Part shown: piece by piece, positions 1-7,155 of the stretch
Position numbering within the stretch: position 1 is the stretch's first letter
Layout: every line of letters begins with the position of its first letter
Source of the DNA: Hungatella effluvii
GTDB lineage: Bacteria > Bacillota > Clostridia > Lachnospirales > Lachnospiraceae
Length of the DNA stretch: 46,820 bases
Reading direction: 5' to 3'
Assembly: GCF_003201875.1 (NCBI RefSeq)
Contig: NZ_QJKD01000030.1
Span: 1-46,820 of the forward strand
The notes under the pieces: model-generated
What the model was told of the DNA's origin: nothing
Seen by the model: only the letters and a program-made list of their open reading frames with translations
Database searches by the model: none
Translations under genes and position numbers: made by a program

Positions 1-1239
1 GAGCAGGACCCGGAGGAAACCGGAGGGCTGTACGCGTTTACGGCACACGCGGGAAGCCGCTATGTGATGGTGTATAACCGGGCGTACCGGGTATACTTTA
101 TCAACAACGTGGCGCTGCCGCTTGAGAACCGTTACCGGTATTACTTCAAGGTTCGCCGCGGCGAGTCTCCGGAGGACGAGTACTATCACAGTGAGTACGG
201 CCAGGTGGCGGAACAGCTGGAATACTTTGTGAATCCGGACGGTGCAGAGTTCCGTTATGAGGGCTGGAGCTACAGCCAGGACCGCTATAAGGAGTTTAAC
301 CCGTCGGCGGCGATATACAGAAAGACTTATCTATATGCGTATTATAAAGACAACGTAAAAGAAGTGGACGATGCCAGAAAGAAGCTGGAGGATGCGATTA
401 AAGAAGCGATCCGTGTCAGCGATGATTACTTCCTGAAACAGGAGGAAAGCGGAGAGCTTAAGGAAGCGGTGGAGGAAGCCCTGGAAGTGCTGGACCGTGA
501 GAATCCCAGGGCGACAGCGGGCCAGCTGGAAGAGGCGCTTGAAAAGCTGAAGGAGAAGACTGAGCCGTATGAAGAGATCCTTGATGACCGCTACAACCAT
601 TACGACGATATCCAGGATAATGGGAATAAAGGCGGAAACAAAGGCGGCGGCGGAAGCGGAAGCGGGTCAAAGCAGAATCCGTTTAACACAAAGCGTCCGG
701 AAAGCTACACATTAGGAACCAACGGAAACTGGGTGGAGATCAGCGCGCCGGTAGGCGGAGAGCGCCAGATGGCCTTCGTGCTGAACGGCGGAATGAGGCT
801 CAGCGGAATGTGGGCGTGGATCAAGTATCCGGCGGACGGAAACGGAAATATCTCAGACCGCACCGGCTGGTATCACTTTAATGACAAAGGAATCATGGAA
901 ACCGGATGGATCCGTGACGAGAGCGGAAACTGGTACTACTGCAATACGGAAAAGGAAGGCCGCTTCGGAAAGATGCAGACCGGATGGCGCCATGACGGAG
1001 CGGATGAAAACTGGTACTATCTGATTCCGGAGGGCGGCGCGATGGCTACAGGCTGGAGAAAGATCGGAGAGAAGTGGTACTATTTTGAAACCGCAGGAGC
1101 GGGCGTCTATGCCTATGATCCGGTAGAGGAAAGATGGAATTACGGTGGAGGAAGCGGAAAGCCGCTGGGCTCCATGTACAAAAATGAAATGACACCGGAC
1201 GGATATGCTGTTGATAGTGACGGAGTGTGGATTCCATAA
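1..1239 (+). CDS. Surface protein with C-terminal cell-wall-binding repeats (5' partial)
   Basis: The frame is open from the first base, so the start lies upstream; an internal GTG at 64 is not a convincing start. The visible 412 residues have an unrecognised N-terminal part, then a charged helical stretch rich in E and K (about window residues 120-205), then a Gly/Ser/Lys-rich linker (GGNKGGGGSGSGSK). The end carries repeats of the GW...WYY type (TGWYHFND, TGWIRDESGNWYY, TGWRHDGADENWYY, TGWRKIGEKWYYF). This repeat class is the choline/glucan-binding cell-wall repeat family, which anchors secreted proteins non-covalently to the envelope. Secretion is therefore inferred, although the signal peptide is outside the window. 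The function of the N-terminal part is not recognisable. Confidence 0.8.
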   Translation, partial: EQDPEETGGLYAFTAHAGSRYVMVYNRAYRVYFINNVALPLENRYRYYFKVRRGESPEDEYYHSEYGQVAEQLEYFVNPDGAEFRYEGWSYSQDRYKEFNPSAAIYRKTYLYAYYKDNVKEVDDARKKLEDAIKEAIRVSDDYFLKQEESGELKEAVEEALEVLDRENPRATAGQLEEALEKLKEKTEPYEEILDDRYNHYDDIQDNGNKGGNKGGGGSGSGSKQNPFNTKRPESYTLGTNGNWVEISAPVGGERQMAFVLNGGMRLSGMWAWIKYPADGNGNISDRTGWYHFNDKGIMETGWIRDESGNWYYCNTEKEGRFGKMQTGWRHDGADENWYYLIPEGGAMATGWRKIGEKWYYFETAGAGVYAYDPVEERWNYGGGSGKPLGSMYKNEMTPDGYAVDSDGVWIP

Positions 1240-1253
1240 AAACAGGCAAAATA

Positions 1254-1285
1254 CCTGCGGCGGCCGATACTGCGGCCACCGCAGG
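1254..1285 (+). terminator. GC-rich hairpin after the surface-protein gene
   Basis: A stem of CCTGCGG (1254-1260) with CCGCAGG (1279-1285) continues, after one mismatch, as GGCC/GGCC around an 8-base loop. It lies 15 bases after the stop codon. There is no T-tract, so it may act as an mRNA 3'-end stabiliser or a weak terminator rather than a standard intrinsic terminator. Confidence 0.4.
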
Positions 1286-1333
1286 CGATTGAAGAAAACA
1301 GAAGATTATCGAGTATCGATGCGGTGAAAAAAG

Positions 1334-1987
1334 ATGAGTGAGTATGAAACAATTATAGAGGGAATGCATTTGGGCGTCAGTAAGCATTTAATGGATAAGC
1401 ATTACACCATCCTATGGGCGAATGGAAATGCGTATGAACTGACCGGCTACACGAAAAATGAATTCAGCAGCAGATATCAAAACAAGGTAGATGAATATTA
1501 TAAAGAAGACAGAGAGACGTTTAACCGGGTAACGAGAGTAATAGAAGAATCCTATTATAAACAGAAAAAAGTTTATAGCTTTGAATGTCCCATGAGGTCA
1601 AAGCGCGGGACGGTGACATGGATTCAGATGAATGGTATCTTCTCAAAGGAAACCTATAGAGGCGTTCCGATTATCTGGAATGTATTTTTTGATATTACGG
1701 ACACCTTTGATGCAAAGAAAGAACTGGAAACGGCAAGAAAAGATTTAGATTACGAACTGCAAAAAATGGATAAAATGAAAGCATGGATGGAAGCATTTCT
1801 AATAGAATTAAATTATGATATCTGTTCTCTGTCCAATATCATTACCGGAATGACAGATGTAGCAGAAATATATTTTAGTGATCAAAAGACATGCGAAAGA
1901 TGTTTAAAAATGATCCGTGAATCCAGCAGAAAGCTGAAAAAAAGAATCCATAAAGCCCGCAGTATTTTTCAAGAGGAGGCTGGGTAA
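1334..1987 (+). CDS. PAS-domain protein with degenerate HisKA tail (no phospho-acceptor His)
   Basis: A 217-residue cytoplasmic protein with no membrane segment or signal peptide. Residues about 10-125 form a PAS domain with the signature GVSKHLMDKHYTILWAN, matching the PAS modules of the hybrid kinases at 4696 and 7140. Residues about 130-215 align with their HisKA helices: FLxxLNYDI..L.NII.GM.D.A matches FLSRMSHDIRTPLN..LGM.D.A, and a later CL..I..S matches CL.KI..S. The conserved His is Tyr161 (codon 1814-1816), and no HATPase domain follows. It therefore cannot autophosphorylate in the usual way. It could dimerise with the related kinases as a decoy or carry a PAS signal to the XRE regulator, whose start lies 4 bases past its stop; both roles are inferred. 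Confidence 0.8.
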   Translation: MSEYETIIEGMHLGVSKHLMDKHYTILWANGNAYELTGYTKNEFSSRYQNKVDEYYKEDRETFNRVTRVIEESYYKQKKVYSFECPMRSKRGTVTWIQMNGIFSKETYRGVPIIWNVFFDITDTFDAKKELETARKDLDYELQKMDKMKAWMEAFLIELNYDICSLSNIITGMTDVAEIYFSDQKTCERCLKMIRESSRKLKKRIHKARSIFQEEAG

Positions 1988-1991
1988 GCTG

Positions 1992-2324
1992 ATGGGATAT
2001 AACCGTATGGAGGCATCCAAACGAATCAGAGCCAGAAGAAAAGAACTTGGTCTGACAGGCGCGGAGGTCGCAGAAAGAATAGGAAAAGCAGAGCACTATT
2101 ATGGTGATATTGAAAGGGGAACCTGTGGGATGTCCATTGATACCCTGGTACAACTGGCTGATACCCTGGATATATCAGTTGATTACATTTTATTTGGAAA
2201 CGAGGAGGGAAATGAATATTCTGTAATTGCACGAACGTCCCGAATCCTAAGACATTACAATATGCGAAAACAGCAGTGTGCATTGGAATTGATGAAGTAT
2301 TACCTTGGTTTGGATGAAGCATAA
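1992..2324 (+). CDS. XRE-family (Cro/CI-type HTH) transcriptional regulator
   Basis: A 110-residue protein. Residues about 8-68 are a classic HTH_3 domain: RIRARRKELGLTGAEVAERIG, then YYGDIERGTCGMSIDTLVQLADTLDISVDYILFG. The remaining 40 residues are a short tail with no known motif. The ribosome binding site AAGAGGAGG lies inside the end of the upstream PAS/dead-HisKA gene and the intergenic gap is 4 bases, so the two are very probably translationally coupled. That coupling suggests they act together, for example with the PAS protein sensing and the HTH protein giving DNA output. The target operator is unknown. Confidence 0.88.
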   Translation: MGYNRMEASKRIRARRKELGLTGAEVAERIGKAEHYYGDIERGTCGMSIDTLVQLADTLDISVDYILFGNEEGNEYSVIARTSRILRHYNMRKQQCALELMKYYLGLDEA

Positions 2325-2500
2325 AATATAAATAATCAGTATTCATGGAACTGAATACATGATCTTTAAAACCTGTCCATTAGTCTGGTATCAGCAAGCC
2401 TTTTTCAGAAAGCTTTCCGATGCCAGACTATTCAGTTTCCAAGATGCGGTATAGGGCTGTCCGTCAGCCCATGTTCTCGGACTGGCTGTTGTGATACCTC
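2325..2500. other. Convergent intergenic region with three hairpins
   Basis: The gap separates the XRE gene (+) from the HD-GYP gene (-). It holds GTATTCA/TGAATAC (2339-2345 and 2352-2358), TAGTCTGG/CCAGACTA (2381-2388 and 2423-2430) and GGGCTG/CAGCCC (2454-2459 and 2465-2470). None has a clear T-tract on either strand. They are probably 3'-end structures of the two convergent transcripts. No open reading frame is convincing here. Confidence 0.4.
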
Positions 2501-4420
2501 CTACATCTCCGCCGACATACTTTCCAGCATGGAATAAACGTCGTAATACACCTGTCCGCGCTCTTCCTCAATCAGTGCAGCCAGTTCTTTCTTAAGATTG
2601 CGGGAATTGCTGATAAAATCCACCAGTACATCGGAATAATAGCTGCCCGCGTTAGCCTGTAGTTCAGCAAGAACCTGTTCAAAAGATTTAGCTGTGGTGT
2701 AATTGCGCCCCAGGGTATCGGTGGCAGCATCCAGGCTGTCACAGATCGTAATCAAATCAATAAATATTTTAATGGGGCTTTTCGTATTATCAAAATCCAT
2801 TGGATATCCTGTTTTCCCGTCAAAGCTTCTATGATGGCCGGCCGCGATATCGTGAAATTCCTTCAGCTGGGGGATCATGGACAGAAGAGCCCCTCCTGTA
2901 CCGGGATGAAATTTGATTGTCTGAAATTCGATGTCAGTGATCTTTCGGTACTGCATATTAATAACTGCGGAACAGAACAGCTTTCCAATATCGTGCAGAA
3001 GCGCGGCCAAGTAGGAAAAATGGATAATTGTTTCTTTCTGGTTCCTTACCTCATCCCTGTTTTTGGTCCCCAGCTGACCTGCCAGAAGCTCCGGCTGCTC
3101 ATCGATTAAATGGGTGGTTATCAGTACCGCACATTTTCCTACCATAAGAGTATGAAATGCCGTCTGCATCTGCCGGAATACGGTCATCCCCAGAAGTGAC
3201 TGTACGATCTCAGCTCTGTCATCTAAGTATTTTAAATTCGGACAGATTGAATGGTAAACATCGTTGCAGAGGACGTATTCACTGAACGTGCGGTGCGGCA
3301 CGGTAACAACGCGGCGGATCGCTGATTTTAGCACCTTTTTTAAATCTGTGATCATGAAAGGATTGCGCTCTGCCAGGTGGCGCATAGACAGAATGATCAC
3401 CTGATCCGCCTCCAGGAGAATGCTGTCACACTGCCGTTCGCCTTCACTTTTCGGTTCAGGAAATAGCTGTTCCAGTTCCATAATCCGGTTTCGGACAGTT
3501 TCATCATCTGCCGAGCCAATCATACGCCCGGCCATGAGATACGTTATCTCGTTGACAGCCACACTGCCAATCTCATCGGTCTGTTCTTCCAGCATTTTTT
3601 CATACATCGTCTTTGCAGTCTCATATAAAAAGTGCAGAAGTTCGTCTGTAAAAACGTCTGCTGGCAGACGGACGGCCAGGGAGGCCAGGCGGGATTGGAA
3701 AAGCATGCGGATGTCCGGCAGGGAACTGTGCAGTTTCTCTGTCAGATCTACGGAGTCGATTACCCTGTCGATCATTTCCATACTCTTATGATAGGTGGGA
3801 AGATATTCTGAAACCAGCGCGTTTTTGGTAATATCCCCCTTATTCGCCATCTCTGTGAGCTGATCCGCCTCGAAATCATAGATGGAAATTCCCATACTGC
3901 GCTCTTCCTCATTCAGCAGATCAAATTTTTTTTCGTAGAGTGCCGCCGCTTTCCGGCTGTATGCTAAAATCTCCTTCGTCCAGTTAACCGTGTCCAGAGT
4001 GGCATAGCCCACCATTTTTACCATATAGCACTTCATAAGCGCAACTTCATCCTGTTTCTCCTCATAATAGGGAATCAGAGAATCCACTGCGCCCATACAC
4101 ATCTCGGAGTCATCTATTTGTATACAATTACGGAAAAGGTAAGAGAGCAGTGAGCCCGCCGTCACTTTATCCCAATGCTCAGGAGACCGGGTAAAATATC
4201 TCATGTGCTGATCCAAAAGGGCTTCTATCTGTCCATAAACCTTTCTGATATATTGTGACCGTTTGCGGTATTCCTTTACCCACTGCTCCTTCGGGATATC
4301 AAGCTGCGGCGACAGAATATGATCCTGTGATATGCCTGAGATCAGACTCATATACTCATTAAAAAATTCTTCCCACTCCTGCCTTGTACGAAATCCATGT
4401 CCCCCCTGACACTTCATCAT
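2501..4420 (-). CDS. HD-GYP domain protein, probable c-di-GMP phosphodiesterase
   Basis: A 639-residue protein. Residues about 1-430 are mostly helical with no recognised sensor domain and no membrane segment. The C-terminal part is an HD-GYP domain: LLHDIGK with the HD pair at 476-477, HHRSFDGKTGYP with GYP at 538-540, then ICDSLDAATD. These are the metal-binding and family signature residues of c-di-GMP phosphodiesterases that hydrolyse c-di-GMP to pGpG or GMP, so activity is expected. AGGAGG lies just before the ATG (complement of bases 4421-4438). Upstream on the same strand is a TTGCGC-N17-TATACT promoter. It opposes the kinase operon, so the two divergent units may be jointly controlled. 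The long N-terminus is likely a regulatory region of unknown ligand. Confidence 0.9.
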   Translation of the reverse strand: MMKCQGGHGFRTRQEWEEFFNEYMSLISGISQDHILSPQLDIPKEQWVKEYRKRSQYIRKVYGQIEALLDQHMRYFTRSPEHWDKVTAGSLLSYLFRNCIQIDDSEMCMGAVDSLIPYYEEKQDEVALMKCYMVKMVGYATLDTVNWTKEILAYSRKAAALYEKKFDLLNEEERSMGISIYDFEADQLTEMANKGDITKNALVSEYLPTYHKSMEMIDRVIDSVDLTEKLHSSLPDIRMLFQSRLASLAVRLPADVFTDELLHFLYETAKTMYEKMLEEQTDEIGSVAVNEITYLMAGRMIGSADDETVRNRIMELEQLFPEPKSEGERQCDSILLEADQVIILSMRHLAERNPFMITDLKKVLKSAIRRVVTVPHRTFSEYVLCNDVYHSICPNLKYLDDRAEIVQSLLGMTVFRQMQTAFHTLMVGKCAVLITTHLIDEQPELLAGQLGTKNRDEVRNQKETIIHFSYLAALLHDIGKLFCSAVINMQYRKITDIEFQTIKFHPGTGGALLSMIPQLKEFHDIAAGHHRSFDGKTGYPMDFDNTKSPIKIFIDLITICDSLDAATDTLGRNYTTAKSFEQVLAELQANAGSYYSDVLVDFISNSRNLKKELAALIEEERGQVYYDVYSMLESMSAEM

Positions 4421-4448
4421 AACCGCCCTCCTGCTCTCTAATAAAAAT

Positions 4449-4497
4449 CCGGCAGTTGATAGGTGTTACTGCCGGCATACTGTTGTCCTAACAGTAT
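4449..4497 (-). promoter_or_regulatory. Two perfect dyads in the HD-GYP leader
   Basis: CCGGCAGT/ACTGCCGG (4449-4456 and 4468-4475) and ATACTGTT/AACAGTAT (4477-4484 and 4490-4497) lie between the reverse-strand promoter and the HD-GYP start. The second dyad overlaps the predicted transcription start. It could be an operator, and the first an mRNA hairpin. No c-di-GMP riboswitch consensus was recognised. Confidence 0.45.
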
Positions 4498-4498
4498 C

Positions 4499-4527
4499 AG
4501 TATATCAAATAAACGCATAAAGCGCAA
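4499..4527 (-). promoter_or_regulatory. Predicted sigma-A promoter for the HD-GYP gene
   Basis: On the reverse strand TTGCGC (4522-4527) and TATACT (4499-4504) are separated by 17 bases. The start point would fall near 4492, giving a leader of about 70 bases. Confidence 0.55.
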
Positions 4528-4561
4528 TTAAACTCTTCCTTTCCGTGCCTGCTAAAACCAC

Positions 4562-4590
4562 TTGTAGTCAAAGTAGGAAAGATGTATAAT
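4562..4590 (+). promoter_or_regulatory. Predicted sigma-A promoter for the hybrid-kinase operon
   Basis: TTGTAG (4562-4567), a 17-base spacer and a perfect TATAAT (4585-4590) precede the 819-residue kinase. The leader would be about 100 bases. No other good promoter is visible before 13969, which supports a three-gene operon. Confidence 0.65.
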
Positions 4591-4695
4591 TACAAAAGAG
4601 ATTCAAAACCATGACCACTCTGGATAGTTATTAACGCACGGAAGCAGAATAAAAAGAAGAAGCTCTCCCTGCCAGGTCACTGAGGAGGAAGAAAT

Positions 4696-7155
4696 ATGGA
4701 ACTATTAAATGAGGCGCTTAAGCGGACAGGCTACGAATATGATACTCTGATGAATCTGCTGCAGGTCAGCGTCAGCAAGCATATATTGGATGAGTATTAT
4801 ACCCTGGTATGGTGCAATGACTACTATTATGAACTGATCGGATATGCCAGGGAAGAGTACGAGGCACTGTTCCACAACAGACCGGCCCATTACTATGTGA
4901 ATGACGATCTGGACATCCATGATGAAAAACTGTGGCTGCAGCTGAGCGCCAAGGTAATGGAGACACTGGAATCAGGGGAAAAGTCCTATAGCCTGGTTAC
5001 CCGGATGCGGAGGAAGCATAACGGAAACCATCATGATTATATTTGGGTGCGGCTGAATGCATATCTCACGGATGAATATGTGGATGGCTACCAGGTCAGC
5101 TATTCGGTTATGACGGATATTACCGATGTGATGGATATGAGGCTGGAGCAGTCGGTGACCTACGACAACCTGCCGGGGTTTGTCTCCAAATTCAGAGTCA
5201 GCCGGAATCTGGATTTTAAGCTGCTGGAGGCAAATGACCGTTTTTTTTCCTTCTTTGGGAAGGACAGCATGGACGGTATGGACAATGCACTTTACCGCGA
5301 AAATATGGAACGCAACATGCAGGTGTTTCTGGAACATAAGAGTGCCATTACCAATGGCAATCCGATCCATTTTACGGTACAGATGAAGGACCAGTCGGGC
5401 AATGATGCCTGGCTGCAGATTAACGCCTCCTGTATCGGGTATCAGGAAGGCGATCCGGTGTATCTGGCCATTTATATCGATATCACCAATGAAACGGAGC
5501 TTCGGCAAATGCAGCAGAAATTAGAGGCGCAGGCGGAGCAGATGCGTTCCGCTCTGAAGGCAGCGGAGGAGGCGAACCGTGCAAAATCGGATTTCCTTTC
5601 CAGGATGAGCCATGATATACGCACGCCACTGAATGCGGTGCTCGGTATGAAGGATATTGCGGATGCCCATCTGGACGACCCCGCAAAGGTAAAGGACTGC
5701 TTAAGGAAGATTGGCCTGTCAGGGCAGCATCTGCTTGGTCTCATTAACGATGTACTGGATATGTCTAAAATTGAGAGCGGAGAGATGGTTCTCAGGGAAG
5801 ATTCCATGTCTTTGCCGGAGGTGCTGGAGAATGTGGTGGCCATTATGCAGCCTCAGTTCAGTGAGAAGGCGCAGCATTTTTCCATTCGCCTGCGGTCCGT
5901 GGTCCACGAACAGTTTTCCAGTGATGCTCTGCGTATGAGGCAGATTTTCATCAATATTTTATCCAACGCATACAAGTTCACCCCTGTAAATGGAACTGTT
6001 TCCATGGAGGTCTGTGAGAAGGAAGCTGTGGAGGGAACAGCCCGCTTTAGTTTTACCATAACTGACACGGGAATTGGTATGAAGCCGGAATACCTGTCCC
6101 ATATTTTTACAGCGTTCAGCAGGGAAAAGGACAGCCGTGTGGATAAAACGGAAGGAACCGGTCTTGGTATGGCGATTACACAAAAATTCGTGGATATGAT
6201 GGATGGGACAATCGAGGTCAGCAGCGAACTGGGAAAAGGAACCTGCTTCAAAGTGGAACTTCCCCTGAAGATAGAAGAGAGTCCGTTTGTAAAAGGGGAA
6301 TTTTCCGGGTTGAGAATCCTTGTCACAGATGATGACGCTGCTATGTGCGAGTATATGGCTGAGATGCTTGGGCAATTGGGGATCCATACGGATTGGGTTG
6401 ACAGCGGTGTCCAGACTGTGGAAAGGATAAAGACCGCAAAACAGAACGGGGAAATGTATGATGCGGTGCTTCTTGACTGGAAAATGCCGGATCTGGACGG
6501 ATTTGAAACAACCCGCCGGATTCGGGAACTGTGCGGGAACCGGCTTCCGGTTCTGATTATCTCAGCCTACGACTGGAGCGACGTTGAAAAAGATGCAAAA
6601 AAAGCCGGTGTCACAGGCTTTTTGCAGAAACCGATCTTTGTCTCGACCTTGATTCATGGGCTGCAGAGATATGTACTTGGGGGGCAGGAGGCCCGGGAAG
6701 CGCAGGGGGCAGATACCAGAGCCGGGTTTGCGGGCAGGCGTTTCCTGCTCATAGAAGACAATACATTCAATCAGGAGATTGCCAGGGAACTCCTGAGCGA
6801 CATGGGCGCTGTAGTGGATACTGCCGGTGACGGAGCCGAGGGGGTGGAGAAGTTTGGGCAGTCCCCGGACGGTTTCTATGACGTGATTTTAATGGATGTC
6901 CAGATGCCGGTGATGAACGGGTATGAGGCCACGAAAGCCATCCGTGCCCTGGACCGTGACGGGGCGAAGACAGTTCCCATCCTTGCTATGACGGCAGATG
7001 CATTTGCGGAGGATATCCAGGCCGCGAAAGATGCCGGAATGAACGGCCATATGGCAAAACCCCTGGACAAATCAATCCTGTGGAGGGAAATAGGAAAATA
7101 CTTAAACAATGACCCTTCTGCAGAGCGGAGGACACCTGAATGGAAATCAACCTGA
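4696..7155 (+). CDS. Hybrid sensor histidine kinase, PAS-PAS-HisKA-HATPase-REC-REC
   Basis: An 819-residue soluble protein starting after a strong GAGGAGG site. PAS 1 (about 15-145) has SVSKHILDEYYTLVWCND at residue 25 onward. PAS 2 spans about 155-270. A short coiled coil leads into HisKA with SHDIRTPLN and phospho-acceptor His306. The HATPase has its N box near 418-430, DTGIG at 457 and GTGLGMAI at 487. Two receivers follow, with Asp594 (LLDWKMPD) and Asp734 (LMDVQMPVMNG). All catalytic residues are present, so it should autophosphorylate and pass phosphate within the chain. No HPt domain is fused, so any onward relay needs a separate HPt. Its 3' end overlaps the next kinase gene by 16 bases. 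The PAS ligand is unknown. Confidence 0.93.
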   Translation: MELLNEALKRTGYEYDTLMNLLQVSVSKHILDEYYTLVWCNDYYYELIGYAREEYEALFHNRPAHYYVNDDLDIHDEKLWLQLSAKVMETLESGEKSYSLVTRMRRKHNGNHHDYIWVRLNAYLTDEYVDGYQVSYSVMTDITDVMDMRLEQSVTYDNLPGFVSKFRVSRNLDFKLLEANDRFFSFFGKDSMDGMDNALYRENMERNMQVFLEHKSAITNGNPIHFTVQMKDQSGNDAWLQINASCIGYQEGDPVYLAIYIDITNETELRQMQQKLEAQAEQMRSALKAAEEANRAKSDFLSRMSHDIRTPLNAVLGMKDIADAHLDDPAKVKDCLRKIGLSGQHLLGLINDVLDMSKIESGEMVLREDSMSLPEVLENVVAIMQPQFSEKAQHFSIRLRSVVHEQFSSDALRMRQIFINILSNAYKFTPVNGTVSMEVCEKEAVEGTARFSFTITDTGIGMKPEYLSHIFTAFSREKDSRVDKTEGTGLGMAITQKFVDMMDGTIEVSSELGKGTCFKVELPLKIEESPFVKGEFSGLRILVTDDDAAMCEYMAEMLGQLGIHTDWVDSGVQTVERIKTAKQNGEMYDAVLLDWKMPDLDGFETTRRIRELCGNRLPVLIISAYDWSDVEKDAKKAGVTGFLQKPIFVSTLIHGLQRYVLGGQEAREAQGADTRAGFAGRRFLLIEDNTFNQEIARELLSDMGAVVDTAGDGAEGVEKFGQSPDGFYDVILMDVQMPVMNGYEATKAIRALDRDGAKTVPILAMTADAFAEDIQAAKDAGMNGHMAKPLDKSILWREIGKYLNNDPSAERRTPEWKST

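Noticed and set aside
4421..4695. c-di-GMP riboswitch in the leaders of the HD-GYP gene or kinase operon
   Set aside because: I could not find the conserved core of either known c-di-GMP riboswitch class; only simple hairpins are present.
4972..5508. 178-residue reverse ORF inside the 819-residue kinase gene
   Set aside because: It is antisense to clear PAS and HisKA coding and has no recognisable domain.
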